DNA from: Brienomyrus brachyistius
Lineage: Eukaryota; Chordata; Actinopteri; Osteoglossiformes; Mormyridae
Direction: 5' to 3'
DNA: 64,000 nt
Assembly (NCBI RefSeq): GCF_023856365.1
Contig: NC_064552.1
Location: forward strand, 3,127,200 to 3,191,199
The position numbers and the translations under genes are program-made. Of the stretch, positions 28,121-40,425 are shown in pieces (position 1 is the first letter of the stretch; each line of letters starts with the position of its first letter). The notes under the pieces were generated by a model. The model ran no database searches. It had not been told where the DNA came from and saw only the letters and a program-made list of their open reading frames with translations.

Positions 28121-28138
28121 ATTTGCATCAAGACAAAG
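28121..28138 (-). promoter_or_regulatory. SOX-POU composite site, FGF4-enhancer spacing
   Basis: Reading the minus strand gives CTTTGTC-TTG-ATGCAAAT: a SOX core, a 3-bp spacer and a perfect octamer for POU factors. The known Fgf4 enhancer site is CTTTGTT-TGG-ATGCTAAT, so 15 of 18 positions agree and the spacing is the same. It lies in a non-repetitive block 360 bp from a candidate promoter. In vivo binding is inferred. Confidence 0.4.
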
Positions 28139-28459
28139 CGAAATCGTTCACCCATCTAAGGTATATACGGATTGGGGGCGGGGAATATTTTGCTTGCAAA
28201 TAAATCTGTTGTCCTCCAGGGTGTGCTTAGATAGGTGTGAACGGTGTCTGTTCGCTACCCAAGAGTGATTAAGCTGATACGCCTCTTTTACACCCCCACT
28301 ACCACCACCCCCGCCTCCCAACCCCCAAGTAGATGCTTTCTAGATGGGTTGATCTGATTTTGGTCTACAGTCGGCTGGTTTAGATGGTCCCAATCCACTG
28401 CTCGGCCCAGCATTTGTCTAATTAGCTTCACACCAAACCCAATGTTACGTCCGCCGGCA

Positions 28460-28550
28460 TCTGAAACGCACTTCAAACATAGGATTTTACCACTTATAAA
28501 GAGAGGAGCTGCTCCGATTGGCTAAATGAGCGAGGGGGGCGTGGTTTGCA
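28460..28550 (-). promoter_or_regulatory. Candidate TATA/CCAAT/GC-box promoter, leftward
   Basis: On the minus strand, in canonical order, are CCACGCCCCC (28544-28535, Sp/KLF type), CCAAT within AGCCAATCGG (28521-28517), and TATAAG within CTTTATAAGTGG (28498-28493). Start of transcription would be expected near 28465, running toward bahcc1. It could drive a distal bahcc1 first exon or a non-coding RNA. Spacing between the boxes is tight (about 20 bp each). No transcript evidence is available. Confidence 0.4.
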
Positions 28551-29330
28551 GTTAAGGTGGAAGCATTTTGTTCATTCAACTTGTAAACTGGAAACGATCT
28601 CGTGAAGATCTCGTTTCGACGTCCTTATATTTACTGAGACGAAATATCAGACTTAAATGTTTCCCTAGCGAACCGTATTGTTTCACTGTTTGCAGTAGTT
28701 TGGCCAACTGCTAATAATGTTTCACGGCGGCGTGTTATTGACTTTTAACTATTTCCAAATAAATCAAACCCTAACCCCATTGTCGCGCATGGAAAGCCAT
28801 ATCTGTTTAATTTCCGCACACAAACACGTACAGGCTTGGTTCTGCCGACACCTGCTTTTATGAATATGCAGATCCTCCTTAAATACCGGGCATGTTTTGT
28901 GGGATTTTCTGGTAAAGACTTCACTTATGTGGACCCGGGGATACCTCCTGCTCTATCAGAGGCGCCCCCTCCCCCTTCGCCTACTTGAGCGGCTGCTTTG
29001 GGGGGGAGGTAGTTCCCCCCTTTTCCACGGTTCTCCTGAAAGCCAGCTGCCTCGCAGACTACGCGACTCCACGCCAAGGAGAGTGTGCTTTTTACAGCGG
29101 CTCGGGCTGATGCTGAATAACAACCAGAAAAATGCCGGATGTTCAAAGAAGAGGCTGAGACCGTCGGCGAGGGACGGCTGGTGTCTCCCGTGTGCCGATT
29201 CCTGAAGATAACATTTCATCCTTCGCGGAGGAAAGGCGTCTTTCAGGGGAACTGGTCGATCATTGGAGGAGGGGGAGGGGAAAGGGGAGATTACGCCCTT
29301 GTTGCTTGGAGGCTAAACTTCTAAGTATTT
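28551..29330. other. Non-coding interval next to the candidate promoter
   Basis: Holds a second TATA-like patch (CTTAAATACC near 28879) and a GC-rich stretch at 28930-29200 with overlapping open frames on both strands, none recognisable. It could be part of a CpG-rich regulatory region. Confidence 0.3.
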
Positions 29331-32300
29331 AATTAACAAAAATATCCCCCTTACATGATACATGATCTATGTTTGCACATTTTGACAATAAGACAGGAAG
29401 CGCTGTTATTCGTACAAACTGCTTTTCACGTATGAAATGTGGTCTGTGGGCCGTTTGTGATCCGAGATTCAGCCCTTGGACGACGGGGAAATGCGTCTGA
29501 CACCATATTTAAAATATTCAATCTCACCCAGTGAGACGCTGCAGGGGCGCGAGATTTGAACGGTGTTTTGCATACAGTTATTAATGCGCTGCATTATCTG
29601 CATGTGCGCCTCCTCTGAAGATGACCGGGATCCCGAGAATGGCTGGGAAAACGCCGAGCCGAACGGAGGATGGTTATCGGAACAAATAGCTTTCTGATTA
29701 TTCCTCTCAAATGGAAACGCATCCGTCCTTCGCTTTGCGGCGGCATAATTCCTCACGTGTCGCTCACATTGCAGCATCTAACGGCGAGACACCACTAGGC
29801 ACCCGGCGAAGCAAAGGGATTCCTATAAAAAAGCACCTGAAGTGAAAAACGATGAGGTTTGCGCAAAAAGGTGGGCGAGAGACATGTCTTTTCTCCATGA
29901 CTGTAGTGCTCTATTCTGCTTGCCAAGATCTGTACAGTCTAGTGAAAAAGAAACAAGTATTTATTCTCAACGCAACTAACAATGTTCTAGGCCTATTACT
30001 ATCTAAAATGTAACTGCAAAAATGAATAAACTCTCGGACCTGTCAGACTTGTACATTTGATGTAAGCTGCAAGTGAAATAATAGTTAAAAAACCGCGCGT
30101 CTTGTATAGTCGATCGCATGTTTTAATGCATAGGCCAAACTGGTCTATGTTCGTCAATGAATACCTTAAAGTGCATTTATTTGTAAATTAATTTATAAAA
30201 GAATTAATATGTAAATATTAAAAAAAATAATAGGTAAATAGTATCGCACGCAATGTGTATAGAATTGACCCAAGAGCAACCAGCACCACAGTTAAATATC
30301 TACTAGTATCTATATCTACAGGGAACAAAAAATCTTGAGCGACTAATCCCATTTCTAGGTTAGAACTAAAGCCCTTTTCTAATTCTCGACGGCAAAACGG
30401 AGGTTTATTTCCTCTGGGGGTAACCAAATTAACAGCACGTGCTTTCTCGGTATTTGCTTTGTGCGCTCTCTCCTTTTTAAAATTCAAGTATCTGACAAAT
30501 AAAACAGCTGCAACGTCAAATATGTTTAACAGACCAAAGTTCCGTGCTTAGAAACATATTAAAAGCTGAAAGTTTTCGAATTGTATATCTAAAATTTATT
30601 TTTTGAAAAATATAAAATTAAAACTACGGATATGAGACCAATGAAATGTTCTAAAGAACTTTAACGCATTTCTGTTCATATTATAAAGGGATTTATGGTC
30701 TCGAATCCAGTATATCTGGCGATTATTATTCCCGTTTTTCCTTTATTATTAAAATGAACCTAACACGTCGTGGATGTAATATATTTGTAGACGAAATATT
30801 TTCAGTATTTATATTAGGACTAGTGATTACGTTGAAATAAATAAATTTGTACTTAATATCATATGAATACTCAAGCAAATAATCCAGTTAAGCTCATACG
30901 CACTCGCTTATGCACACCGAAACGGCCTGCACGCAAATATGCTTCATGTTTGTGCCACTGAATTTTATCCTTGCTTTCAATTTTTTTTTGTAAATAAAAT
31001 AAAATTAAAATTAAGCCTTGGCATTGTATTTACGCTGTAAAGACGGCTTTGTTGCTTTCGGGCATTTTTTTTTAAATTTTTGAGGCTTTGGGGTAACACG
31101 CTGGACACGTTAGTGTGGAGGTTAGAGGGACACATATCTACGGAGTGCACGACGTCTGCAACTGAAGCGTGGGCACGCGGGAGTTGCAACTTTTGCATGA
31201 CAAACGATAAAAAGTGGTTTTAGTCACCTGCACAGCGTCTTGCACCGCCTGCGTGATCCTGTACTTAGAACGTTACGCTTGGAGTTGACGGTTCGCGAAA
31301 CAGGCGACTCAGGAAAAGTGTGAACTTGACATGCAATTTATTTAGGCCTACCTCTCCATCTACATTTCAGATTATTACATAAATAAAATGCAATACACGA
31401 ATTAACGAGCATCACCTATATTTGGGGCCCGTTAAACTGTGCAAGACATATTTAGTCAATAATTAGGATGAAACCGATTATCCAGGCAAATAAAAATACT
31501 AAATAAGTACTACTTTAAAGTATTGTATTCAAAATAAATAAATTATTGTTAATTTTACTATATGTGAATTTATTATAAGAAGGAGGCTTAAAATGTGAGC
31601 TGGGTGTTGTTAAAATACGTCAGAAGTTGACTAACAAAACATGCATCGTCATGTTATATTCCGAGAGCAAAATAAATATTTGGTAACATATATTTTGTAA
31701 TATGCTTTAAACCCTGCTATTTACTGTCAATAACTTAAATTGACTGCTAACGTACGTATATATAAACAAACGTATTGGTCAGCTTAACGTAATTGAAATG
31801 GAATGTGTGGTCTGTCCTCACTAAAGTTTATGCCGTTTTAAGCTACACTGCTTTGTTCTTTGTTTTAAAACATATTTCCTCTTATACTGGAAAACGGTGA
31901 CGTAACGCTCCAAACGTATTTTATTTAACGTCATTTGTCCACACATCTTATCGACACAAAACTTGGTTCTTGGGCACCGCGTGCGTGTCTGCACGCATTC
32001 AGGACACCTCAGACCATTTATCCTGAAAAACCATCGTTTTAGGCTTTAACCCTAATTGGCCACCAAACACTGTACGAAGTGTACATTTACGACGTTTACA
32101 CAGGCCTCTACAGGTTTTTGTAACATTTCAACACGCGTGCATTTATTAAGATAATATTTGAACAGACGGCAGCTCTTTCGTCTATAGACCTACATTTTTC
32201 TTGCGACGTCCGAGACCTACTGAAAGGCGAGGTACCCCTTTTGCAGAAGTTAACTCAAATTGGCTTGGCAGGAGGGAGGCATTTGGATATAACAATAATG

Positions 32301-32638
32301 ATGGCCATAATAACAGGAACAATAAGCGACGTTTACCAAAAACCTGAAAAGTAAAATATCTTGGTGCCTCCATTCGTTATTTAGCTGTGCTGCACGGTAA
32401 GGGAAGGTCACGGCTTTGTAATCTCCAAGGCAGGAATTCGCTTCTTTAGGGGTTCAAAGTAAGAACGTTTCAGTAAAAATGGCTTCTTTTTATTTTTTAA
32501 CATCCAACGAAGGTCCAGTGGGATATCCCAGAGGTGATTGAATCGTTTGTTTTTTCATTATCCTGATTATACACACACACACACATATAGATATTATACA
32601 TCCATCATCATTTTATTCATCATGTATATATACACACT

Positions 32639-32641
<3 letters not shown>
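29331..32641. other. AT-rich gene-free interval
   Basis: A non-repetitive GC-containing patch at 29460-29800, with an unrecognised 102-codon minus frame, is a possible conserved element. The rest is AT-rich with no exon, RNA gene or mobile element that I recognise. Confidence 0.4.

Positions 32642-32723
<82 letters not shown>
32642..32723. repeat. (AT)n microsatellite, about 82 bp
   Basis: Pure alternating AT, the longest in the window, flanked by similar TATACAT(C/T)CATCAT sequences on both sides (near 32597 and 32725). Confidence 0.97.
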
Positions 32724-32727
<4 letters not shown>

Positions 32728-35700
32728 CATTCATCATTTACATCTGAACCCTTTTCCACGTGACAGTTGCCACATGGCTGTTGTGTACGGGCTTTGCTAA
32801 TAAAATTATATTAACTTCTTGGCTTAACTTAAAAAAAAACTGAGTAAAGGCAAATTACTTAATTGAAACAGTAGGACGCCTTGGACTGTGTTTCTTTTAG
32901 TTCTTTCAGACAGGTCGGATGGTGTGTTTTAAAAAATGTAATAGAATATGAGCCGTTCCTATAGGAGTTCGGGCACGTGTATGTCAGCAGCACGCGAGCA
33001 GTAAGTCTACAATAAACTAATAAACGGCTAAATACTGCAGTCACAAAGAAATGAGTATCGCTTGGAATACCAACATAATATGCATCATTTGAAAAACTAA
33101 AAAATCCGATTTGTTCATCTGTCGTGTACTTTGTTCATCCCGTGCCGTTAGCGTGGGCCTACTGCGAACTAGCGTTTAGTCACCGTCCTTATGACTGCGA
33201 CTGGACCTTCGGCAATGATTTTGATGATTGTCGTAACAAGACAGAACAGAAGACTGAGGCGCACCCCAGCAAGCCAAATGTTGAAATAATTTAGCTTTTT
33301 TTATGACAGGACCGAAGAAAATCAAAAGAGCCGGTAAGAAACATGAAATTTTATTCGTTCAATTATTTTTGGCCTAATGACCCAACATCTAATTGTCATG
33401 TAAATAAGTATGAACCCCAACAGTTGCATAATGAATAATTTAAACATCTACAAAGACACGGGCGTCTCACGCCTCAGACACAGTCAGGCAAGTGTTACTG
33501 GAGGGGTATTGCAAGGTTTCTCTACCAGTACGACTCATGTTTAATACTTTGTAGGGAAGGGTCATTAATAGGCATTCATGTCTGTGAAGTATAATTTTAT
33601 CGAATGTGTATCACAGGCCCAAGCTATGGCAAAACGAGGAAGCCAATCAAGGCACCACTTTTACGTTTGTTTGTATTCTGCGCACATTTTGACATGCACT
33701 AGATTGTGGGATGTCCTCCTTTTTAAGGCAGGCTACCCTAAAGCCACAGCTCGTCGCGGAGGGAGGATTGTGCCAGAACCGCAAGCGTGACACTAATTAG
33801 ATGAATTCGGAGTCTCCTGTAGCCAGGCCGCCGCATTCAGCGCCGCTCACTCATTTCAATGACAAAGCGTTTTAATGACAAAGCTGCGATGGAAGGGAAA
33901 ACCCAACATTTGCGCTGTTGCCTCTCAACTCTGGCCGTCGAGTAAAAGAAAATTGTAGATTAAACTGTTAATTACAGTTAATGTGTCGATAAATTTGGAC
34001 CACACTTCTCCAACGTAGCCTCGTTTGTATATGTGTTTATCAGAATTGTCCTCTTAGTCATGTTTCTGTGATAGCCCATGCTCGGGAATGGCTGCTCATT
34101 CTATTTGCCTCGCTTCTCGCCTCAGCGACGGAGCTTTATTAAATTATAACACCGCGGACACGCAGCGCTTTGTTCTCTGCTCCACTCGGCCGATTAGATA
34201 ACGCCGGCACATTAAATTAGAGGAAAGTAGCACTATGACTCATTAAGCTGTTAAAAGTTGTGAAACCGTAGTCGGTTTCGCAATGGAACAGAAAGAATTT
34301 AGCACAGTAATAACAATCGATATGTTAAGTTGACGGAATCGGGCAATGTACACCAGATGTGTGACTAACTGAACAGCATCCAAAACATTAATTTCAATTA
34401 AAGTGCAAACAGAACCATGGAATAAAAAAGTTTAAGGCCATTTGCTTGTGTAAAATGATATGAACAAATTATTTTGGTGAACGTCAACTGGAACTAGGCC
34501 AACACACTACTGTGTTATTTCCAGTATTAATATGTGTTGTCGCTGTTTAAATAGCCTTTATTTTTGTTTGCATTGGCTTAAACTATTTACTTTCGAAACG
34601 GAAAGGTTGCTTTTTTGCTCATCTACTGTACAGTGTAAGCGAAACCTAAAAATTACACGGATGGATGCATATTTCTTAGATTTCAGAAAGAATACGCTTC
34701 CCATACGTCACCATTGTTTTACATCCCCTGATATAAAATTAAATGACGGGAGAATCGATGCCACGGTAAAATTATGAACAATTTTACGCTGTGTAACTAT
34801 TTTGCCAATGTTTGTGACGTTTTCGTATTTTCTCTTTGCTAAACATAAGCACCCGACCAAAGTAATTCGCCCGAATATATTAAACCAGGGTCACCATCGA
34901 GGGGTCAGCGTTAATTGGAGCAAATGAAATGATTTTATTTCTGGTCATTATTTTAGATTTGGCTAAAAATGTTTTCAGTGGCGAAAGCAAGCCACGGATG
35001 ACCGATACACTTATACTGCCCCAGCAGACGGCCTTTTTATTAAGTTAATAAATGTGATAAAAGTGGCGTGTGATCCCGGGACACGTTCTTTGGAAAATGT
35101 AATTATTTTATTAATCATTTGTGGTATTGGGCGAGTGTCTGCATTAAACTCGGTCCTTCGCGGAGTTTTACATTTAACAACGTCCAAGTCGTACCTTCTA
35201 TGAAAAAGACATTCTTTTTATGACATTCAGCAAAATGTAGTCTAACTTTAGGGTTAGGGAGATGATTCGCAAAGTTGAGGCACTGGTTCACATTAAAGGC
35301 GAAATGTCGTTTGGCGAATATTATAACTGGTTGATTACTGAATGGGGAACTGTGTGTGTGGCACGCGGCTGGGAGAGGGTGCGGGGCTGCAGGCGGTCAC
35401 ACTGCCCCCCTGTGGCCAACGAAGGTAGCCGCAAACACATGTAACCCTCGCTATGATTTAATTTTATTAATTAACTGCCGGCCACATATCAAACGTAGAA
35501 TTTGGGGCTTTTTAATACTCTAACATGTAATACAATGTATAGGTTACACAAGTTTTAAAAGCGACAATTTTGTAGTGGGCCTGGTTCAACTTCAATTCTC
35601 TAGTATTTAATTTTATAGGAGACTATTAACCGACCCAGAAGAACAAACAGTCAGTCACTTCTGAAGGTTCAGAACAGTATGCTGCATACACCTGTCCTAA

Positions 35701-37440
35701 AATCCAGACCCCGCTCGCTGGTTAAAAACTTACATAATAGTTTTAATATGTGCTTGACTGCCTTCTGGCAGTAAAAAACACAGTCATTGCCGGAGTCTGT
35801 ACAGGGCTTGATAGCAAAAGTCATGAAAAGTGTGTGTAAGTTACTTCATTAGAAGCAGGTGTGCCAGCTTCTTGGATTACACGGTTTCCATGGAGACTCG
35901 CTTTGTGTTTGTTCAGAGTAATTTACGCAAAATAGTATTTCCCCGGTATGTCTCAGTTGGGAATAGTGTTTCCCTTTCATTTGGAAGCTAACTTTCTGAG
36001 ATTCATCGCATTTTCTCCGTTGAGTTTTCTTTTCTTTAAAAAAAAAATAGAATCTGGGAAGGAAAAAGTCCGTCGCAAAAAGGATAATGCAAAAAAAGGC
36101 GTTAAAACATGGGACTCCAGAGAGTCCAAAGGAAACGTTTTAAAAATATGAGTATGATATGGACAATTAAAATGTCTGAAATCCTTGTCGATTTTAAGGC
36201 TGAACATGTCCCGCTGGCAGAACTTACATCGCAGCAACTGACATTGCGATTCTAGCCGTGCTTCCACACCAGCGGTATTCAGTTGTAAAACAGCGCTGGA
36301 TTGTAACAAAATGAACATTTTATTAACGCACATTTTTGAGTAAGTAAAGTGAGTTTTATGGAGTTAAAAAGCGCTGGTGACTGCTACACTTCCGTCATCT
36401 CCCAAGGTCCAAGTACAAATAAGATGGCCCAGCAATACTCAACTTTCTGCTGTTTGCTAACTATATTAACAGCCACCATATCTTCAAGCACAAGGTTAAT
36501 TGCCACTAAAATGTGTGAAATCGGTGATTGTTTAAATTAGCGTTAGCGTACACGCACTACAGGAGCGGAGAGTCACGAGGCCGGCTAGTGGCCGTCCGCG
36601 TAACATACGGGCGCCTCGCCGCTCAGACTCACCAGTATCGCTGTTCACGGTCTTCCCACTCCTTCGCTAACTTTCTCTTGAGGTCAGAGGCAAATGAAGA
36701 CAGAGCGTTCTTATATTCAGTCCCACCACAGAACAACAAAGTGCTTTCATAGAGCTTCATGCATTCCTTGAAATTAAGCAGGCCTGTGATTTAAAGTTAT
36801 GTACACATGGAAGGGAAACAGTCCAGGGCTGATCAGATCCCAGGCTGGAATTTATCCTACACGTTAGAGTTTATTTAATTCTTCGTTCTTGGAATCGGCA
36901 TTTCCCTTAATCCCAGTGGAGTAAACCAAGTACGGCGAGTAACATCAAATGTTCCTATGGACCTGGTTATTCCTTAACAACAGACCTGCATGCCGGATCA
37001 TTAATACCTAAACAAAATACTCCAAAGCGATCAAGTGGGCGACGTCAGTGCCACGTCTATGTAGGTGCATCTAAAATAAAAACGAATTTCACATCTAATA
37101 AAACTTTAAAAGCAAAGATTTCCCCGTCGTGGTTAATTGACAGTGAGCAGAAATAAGATGTTTTTTTGTTTTTTTTTTTACGCGGGACCACAGGCTGAGT
37201 TTGAATCGGTATAGCGCCATACTGGTGTGCGTAGGAAGACACCCCTAAAACAGATGGAGCAGCTTGTCCTCTGCGTCCTTCTGGAACTGACACGCTGCCT
37301 TAGGAGGTCATGTCGCAAGCACCCCCAGACATCACCTGAAGTGTTTAACGTCCGTGGTTAAAGTTATATGAGACTAGATATATCACAGGAAATGTGAGAT
37401 AATTGCATTCCAGGTAGAGGGGCGGTGCTCTCTGTGTCAG
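32724..37440. other. AT-rich gene-free interval with enhancer-like patches
   Basis: No exon is recognisable. Patches at 33800-34000 and 34080-34260 are non-repetitive and motif-rich. The first has AATGACAAAGC twice (33858-33868 and 33874-33884, period 16), a SOX/TCF-like core; the second has several TTAAATTA and GATTAGAT homeodomain cores. Function is inferred only from composition and motifs. Confidence 0.35.
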
Positions 37441-37890
37441 TGTGCTGTCTCAGCGGCATCAGGAAGTGGCAGTGTAAGGCCTGTCCCCCTCTCTGTCCCC
37501 GTCTCTGTCCACATCTCCATCCCCAGCTGTCTCAGCCGCATCAGGAAGTGGCAGTGTAAGGCCTGTCCCCCTCTCTGTCCTCGTCTCTGTCCACATCTCC
37601 ATCCCCAGTTGTCTCAGCGGCATCAGGAAGTGGCAGTGTAAGGCCTGTCCCCGTCTCTGTCCCCGTCTCCGTCCCCAGCTGTCTCAGTGATGTCAGTAAT
37701 GGCAGTGTAAGGCCTGTCCCCGTCTCTGTCCACATCTCCATCCCCAGCTGTCTCAGCGGTATCAGTAATGGCAGTGTAAGGCCTGTCCCCGTCTCTGTCC
37801 ACATCTCCATCCCCAGCTGTCTCAGTGGCATCAGTAAGTGGCAGTGTAAGGCCGGTCCCTGTCTCTGTCCCTGTCTCTGTCCCTGTCCCC
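37441..37890. repeat. Minisatellite, about six units of 82 or 69-70 bp
   Basis: Each unit starts CTGTCTCAG (37445, 37527, 37609 as TTGTCTCAG, 37679, 37748, 37817). It contains a GGCAGTGTAAGGCCTGTCCC block and a run of CTCTGTCC-type steps. The first two spacings are 82 bp and the later three 69-70 bp, from loss of one internal pyrimidine step. Minus-strand open reading through it is an artefact. Confidence 0.93.
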
Positions 37891-38725
37891 GTCTATCTCA
37901 GGCCATAGCTGTGACAGGCTCCAGGCGCCCTTGTGTCATCCACTTGCGCTCAATAGCAATTCTGTGCAACTAAAGCCAAATGGGGGGGGGGGGTGGCTGT
38001 TTGAATCATTCCCACCGAATTTCTCATTTCGATCAGGATTAATTGATTTACGAGATAATTAAGACTTTCTTGAAAATATGTGAATTGCTTATTACAAATG
38101 TAGTTTTTTTCTCCCCAATTATACCTGTCTGATTTGTTATTTTTTCAATTATATGAATCAAATTACGTTAGGTGAAAAACAGTTTTAATTAGCTCGGAAT
38201 CTCAATTTTACAAGGCATTTTTTTTTCTGGATGAAATTATTTTCCACCTCTGTTAATTGTTTTTATGAGGGATATGGGGAATGAAATGTTAAATCCTGTC
38301 CTATGAAACACCACTCCACATGCACCTTTCATACGCGTGTCTGTGTGTGTGTAATACATATATAAATACACACACACATACACACATGTGTATATATATA
38401 TATATATATATATTTACATATATATATATTTATGTGTGTGTGTGTGTATATTTATAAATGCATATATGTTACCATTCTCAAGCTTTTCAAATGGAAAATA
38501 GGACCTATAGCTATTTTAGCTGCCCCCCACCCCCAGTGTGGGACATCGCTCTTCATTCTTGTCCCCCACCCCCCATCCGTCCTTCCTGCAGTGATTAGTT
38601 TGTGCCAGTGAGGGAGCGTGCAGTCCAGCGTTGATAAAGTGATGGTGTGGTGTACATCGCCCGGTGTCTCGTGTCCTGATCCCCGGGGGCTCGGTGCACA
38701 GAGAGCGACAGGCCGGCCGAGACGG
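37891..38725. other. Non-coding interval with G run and mixed TG/TA/CA tracts
   Basis: A G run is at 37982-37993. At 38338-38460, (TG)n, (CA)n, (TA)n and (TG)n tracts follow one another and include inverted CA/TG arms able to form a hairpin. No exon seen. Confidence 0.5.
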
Positions 38726-38771
38726 CTGCGGCCATGACGACTGCGGCCATGACGACTGCGGCCATGACGAC
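38726..38771. repeat. 15-bp tandem repeat, three copies
   Basis: GCGGCCATGACGACT is repeated three times, the last copy slightly truncated. Each unit contains a CGGCCATGAC (YY1-like ATGG on the minus strand). Confidence 0.85.
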
Positions 38772-39004
38772 AGGTGTAACGCCACTGGTGCTGGCCGCTG
38801 ATGGGCTGTTAATGACCCCATGGAAAATAGTCCTATATTCAGTAATGTTCCTCTCTCTCTCCTTATCACATCTTGTATATGTGCCACACTTAAGTTCAAA
38901 AAGAAACAAACATTCACTGAGGAATAAAAGCAGTTTTACTGTAAACGTACATGTTTGTGCAAAATTTCTGTTCCACCAAGAATTGAGGTCAAGGGTTGTC
39001 AGTA

Positions 39005-39160
39005 GAAAGAGTGTAACAGACACACACACATACACGCAAACACACATGTACGCACGTATATATACATGTACAGACACTCACATACACGCACACACACAGA
39101 ATCACACGCACACACATGCACTGACACACACACACGCACATGCACTGACACACATTTTTC
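39005..39160. repeat. Imperfect CA-rich microsatellite
   Basis: ACACACA blocks interrupted by CATG, CGC and TGACA; open frames across it are artefacts of low complexity. Confidence 0.85.
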
Positions 39161-39257
39161 TCTGTGGATTAATGAATCTTCATTTTGCATTTGGACTGTA
39201 TATACAGGGCTTAAGTGGGCAAATTCTGTCATTGGTTCATTTATGTGTACATCCCAA

Positions 39258-39271
39258 CCTCTAGGGGGCGC
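39258..39271 (+). promoter_or_regulatory. CTCF-like motif
   Basis: CCTCTAGGGGGCGC matches the CTCF core (CCASYAGRGGGCRC) at 13 of 14 positions. Confidence 0.35.
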
Positions 39272-39317
39272 CCTGTCAAAGTGAACTGCTGAATACAGCA
39301 ACACAGTAAGGTGTGCA

Positions 39318-39434
39318 GAACCCTGCAATGGACAGGCATCCCATCCAGGGTATGTCCCTGCCTGGGATCAGCTCCGGCCCCTCTCCCATGACCCTGACCA
39401 GGATGAGTGATTAGAAGATGGATGGATAGATAGA
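39318..39434 (+). repeat. 3' tail of fish SINE/LINE-type repeat
   Basis: CCCTGCAATGGACAGGCATC, CCATCCAGGGTATGTCCCTG, then GACCCTGACCAGGATG... and AAGATGGATGGATAG: the standard order of the common fish repeat tail (single-letter changes only). It runs into a CA-rich tract (39440-39515). Confidence 0.75.
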
Positions 39435-39879
39435 GTGTGTGAGCACATGCGCACACACACACACGCAGACACACACACACACACGCAGACACACACACAC
39501 ACAGACACACATCTATCCAAGTCCACAATGGGATATTACCCTCAGGTTCAGATTTATGTGATGCATTAGATGTCAGGGTATTTGAGTAATACTGTTTTTA
39601 TTCCCTCCCCAATGTACCTTTAGTCGAAGGCTTAATGGTCGGGCCAAGGGATGGGGGGGGGGGGGCGGGTTCGTAATGTTTGGGTGTTTGTTTGACAGGA
39701 CATGGCACTGCCGACCACGCTCTCCGTCCCTCGGTATGGAGACATGCCCTGTAACTCTCCATGGGAGGGGGGGGAGCAGTCGGAGTGTAGGGAAGACATT
39801 AATCAGCTTTTTTCTCCCCCTTCTTTTTCTTTCTCCTCTCGTCTTCCGTCAGGCAGGAGAAGAAAAAGCCCGGGAGGAA

Positions 39880-39882
<3 letters not shown>

Positions 39883-39915
<33 letters not shown>
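39883..39915. repeat. (TG)n microsatellite
   Basis: About 33 bp of alternating TG. Confidence 0.95.
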
Positions 39916-40059
39916 ATATTCCTAATGCGTTTTGAACGCCATCCCACCCTGGGCCCTGTTTAATCCCAATACAAATGTTTTGACAGCAATAAAAATCATT
40001 TTAAAAAGATCAGCGGCGGGAACACCATCGCGGGCCGCGAGCCTTCAGCACGACCGGCT

Positions 40060-40087
40060 TCCTAGCTCTCCGCCTCCCTCGTCTCCT

Positions 40088-40133
<46 letters not shown>

Positions 40134-40425
40134 CTCATCTCCCCCTCTCAATCTCTCCTGGTCTGTCTTCATCTTTTTCCTTATCCCTTTCTCTGTTTGT
40201 CTCTTTGTCCTTCTCTCCTGCTTAATCTTTCTCTCTCTCTTCATCCCTCTCTCTCTCTTTCTCTCCCTCCTTTCTCCTCTCTTCCCCTCACTCATCTTCA
40301 CTCATGTCTCTTCACTCATCTCTGCTTCTTTTCGTCTCTCCCTGCCTGTCTCTCTTTTCCTCCATTTCTCTCCTTCCCTCTTTCTCCTTCTTGCTCTCTC
40401 ACTCTCTCACCCTGCTTAGTCACCG
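40060..40425. repeat. Long pyrimidine tract with (CT)n core
   Basis: Nearly all C/T for about 360 bp, with (CT)n at 40089-40126. Such mirror-like homopyrimidine tracts can form intramolecular triplexes. The Ser/Leu/Pro-rich and Arg/Glu-rich frames through it are artefacts. Confidence 0.85.

Noticed and set aside
29469..29777. 102-codon open frame on the minus strand
   Set aside because: Not recognised. The sequence may be conserved non-coding DNA; codon use gives no support.
35248..35259. TTAGGGTTAGGG (also at 44488-44499)
   Set aside because: Only two units each; not a telomeric array.
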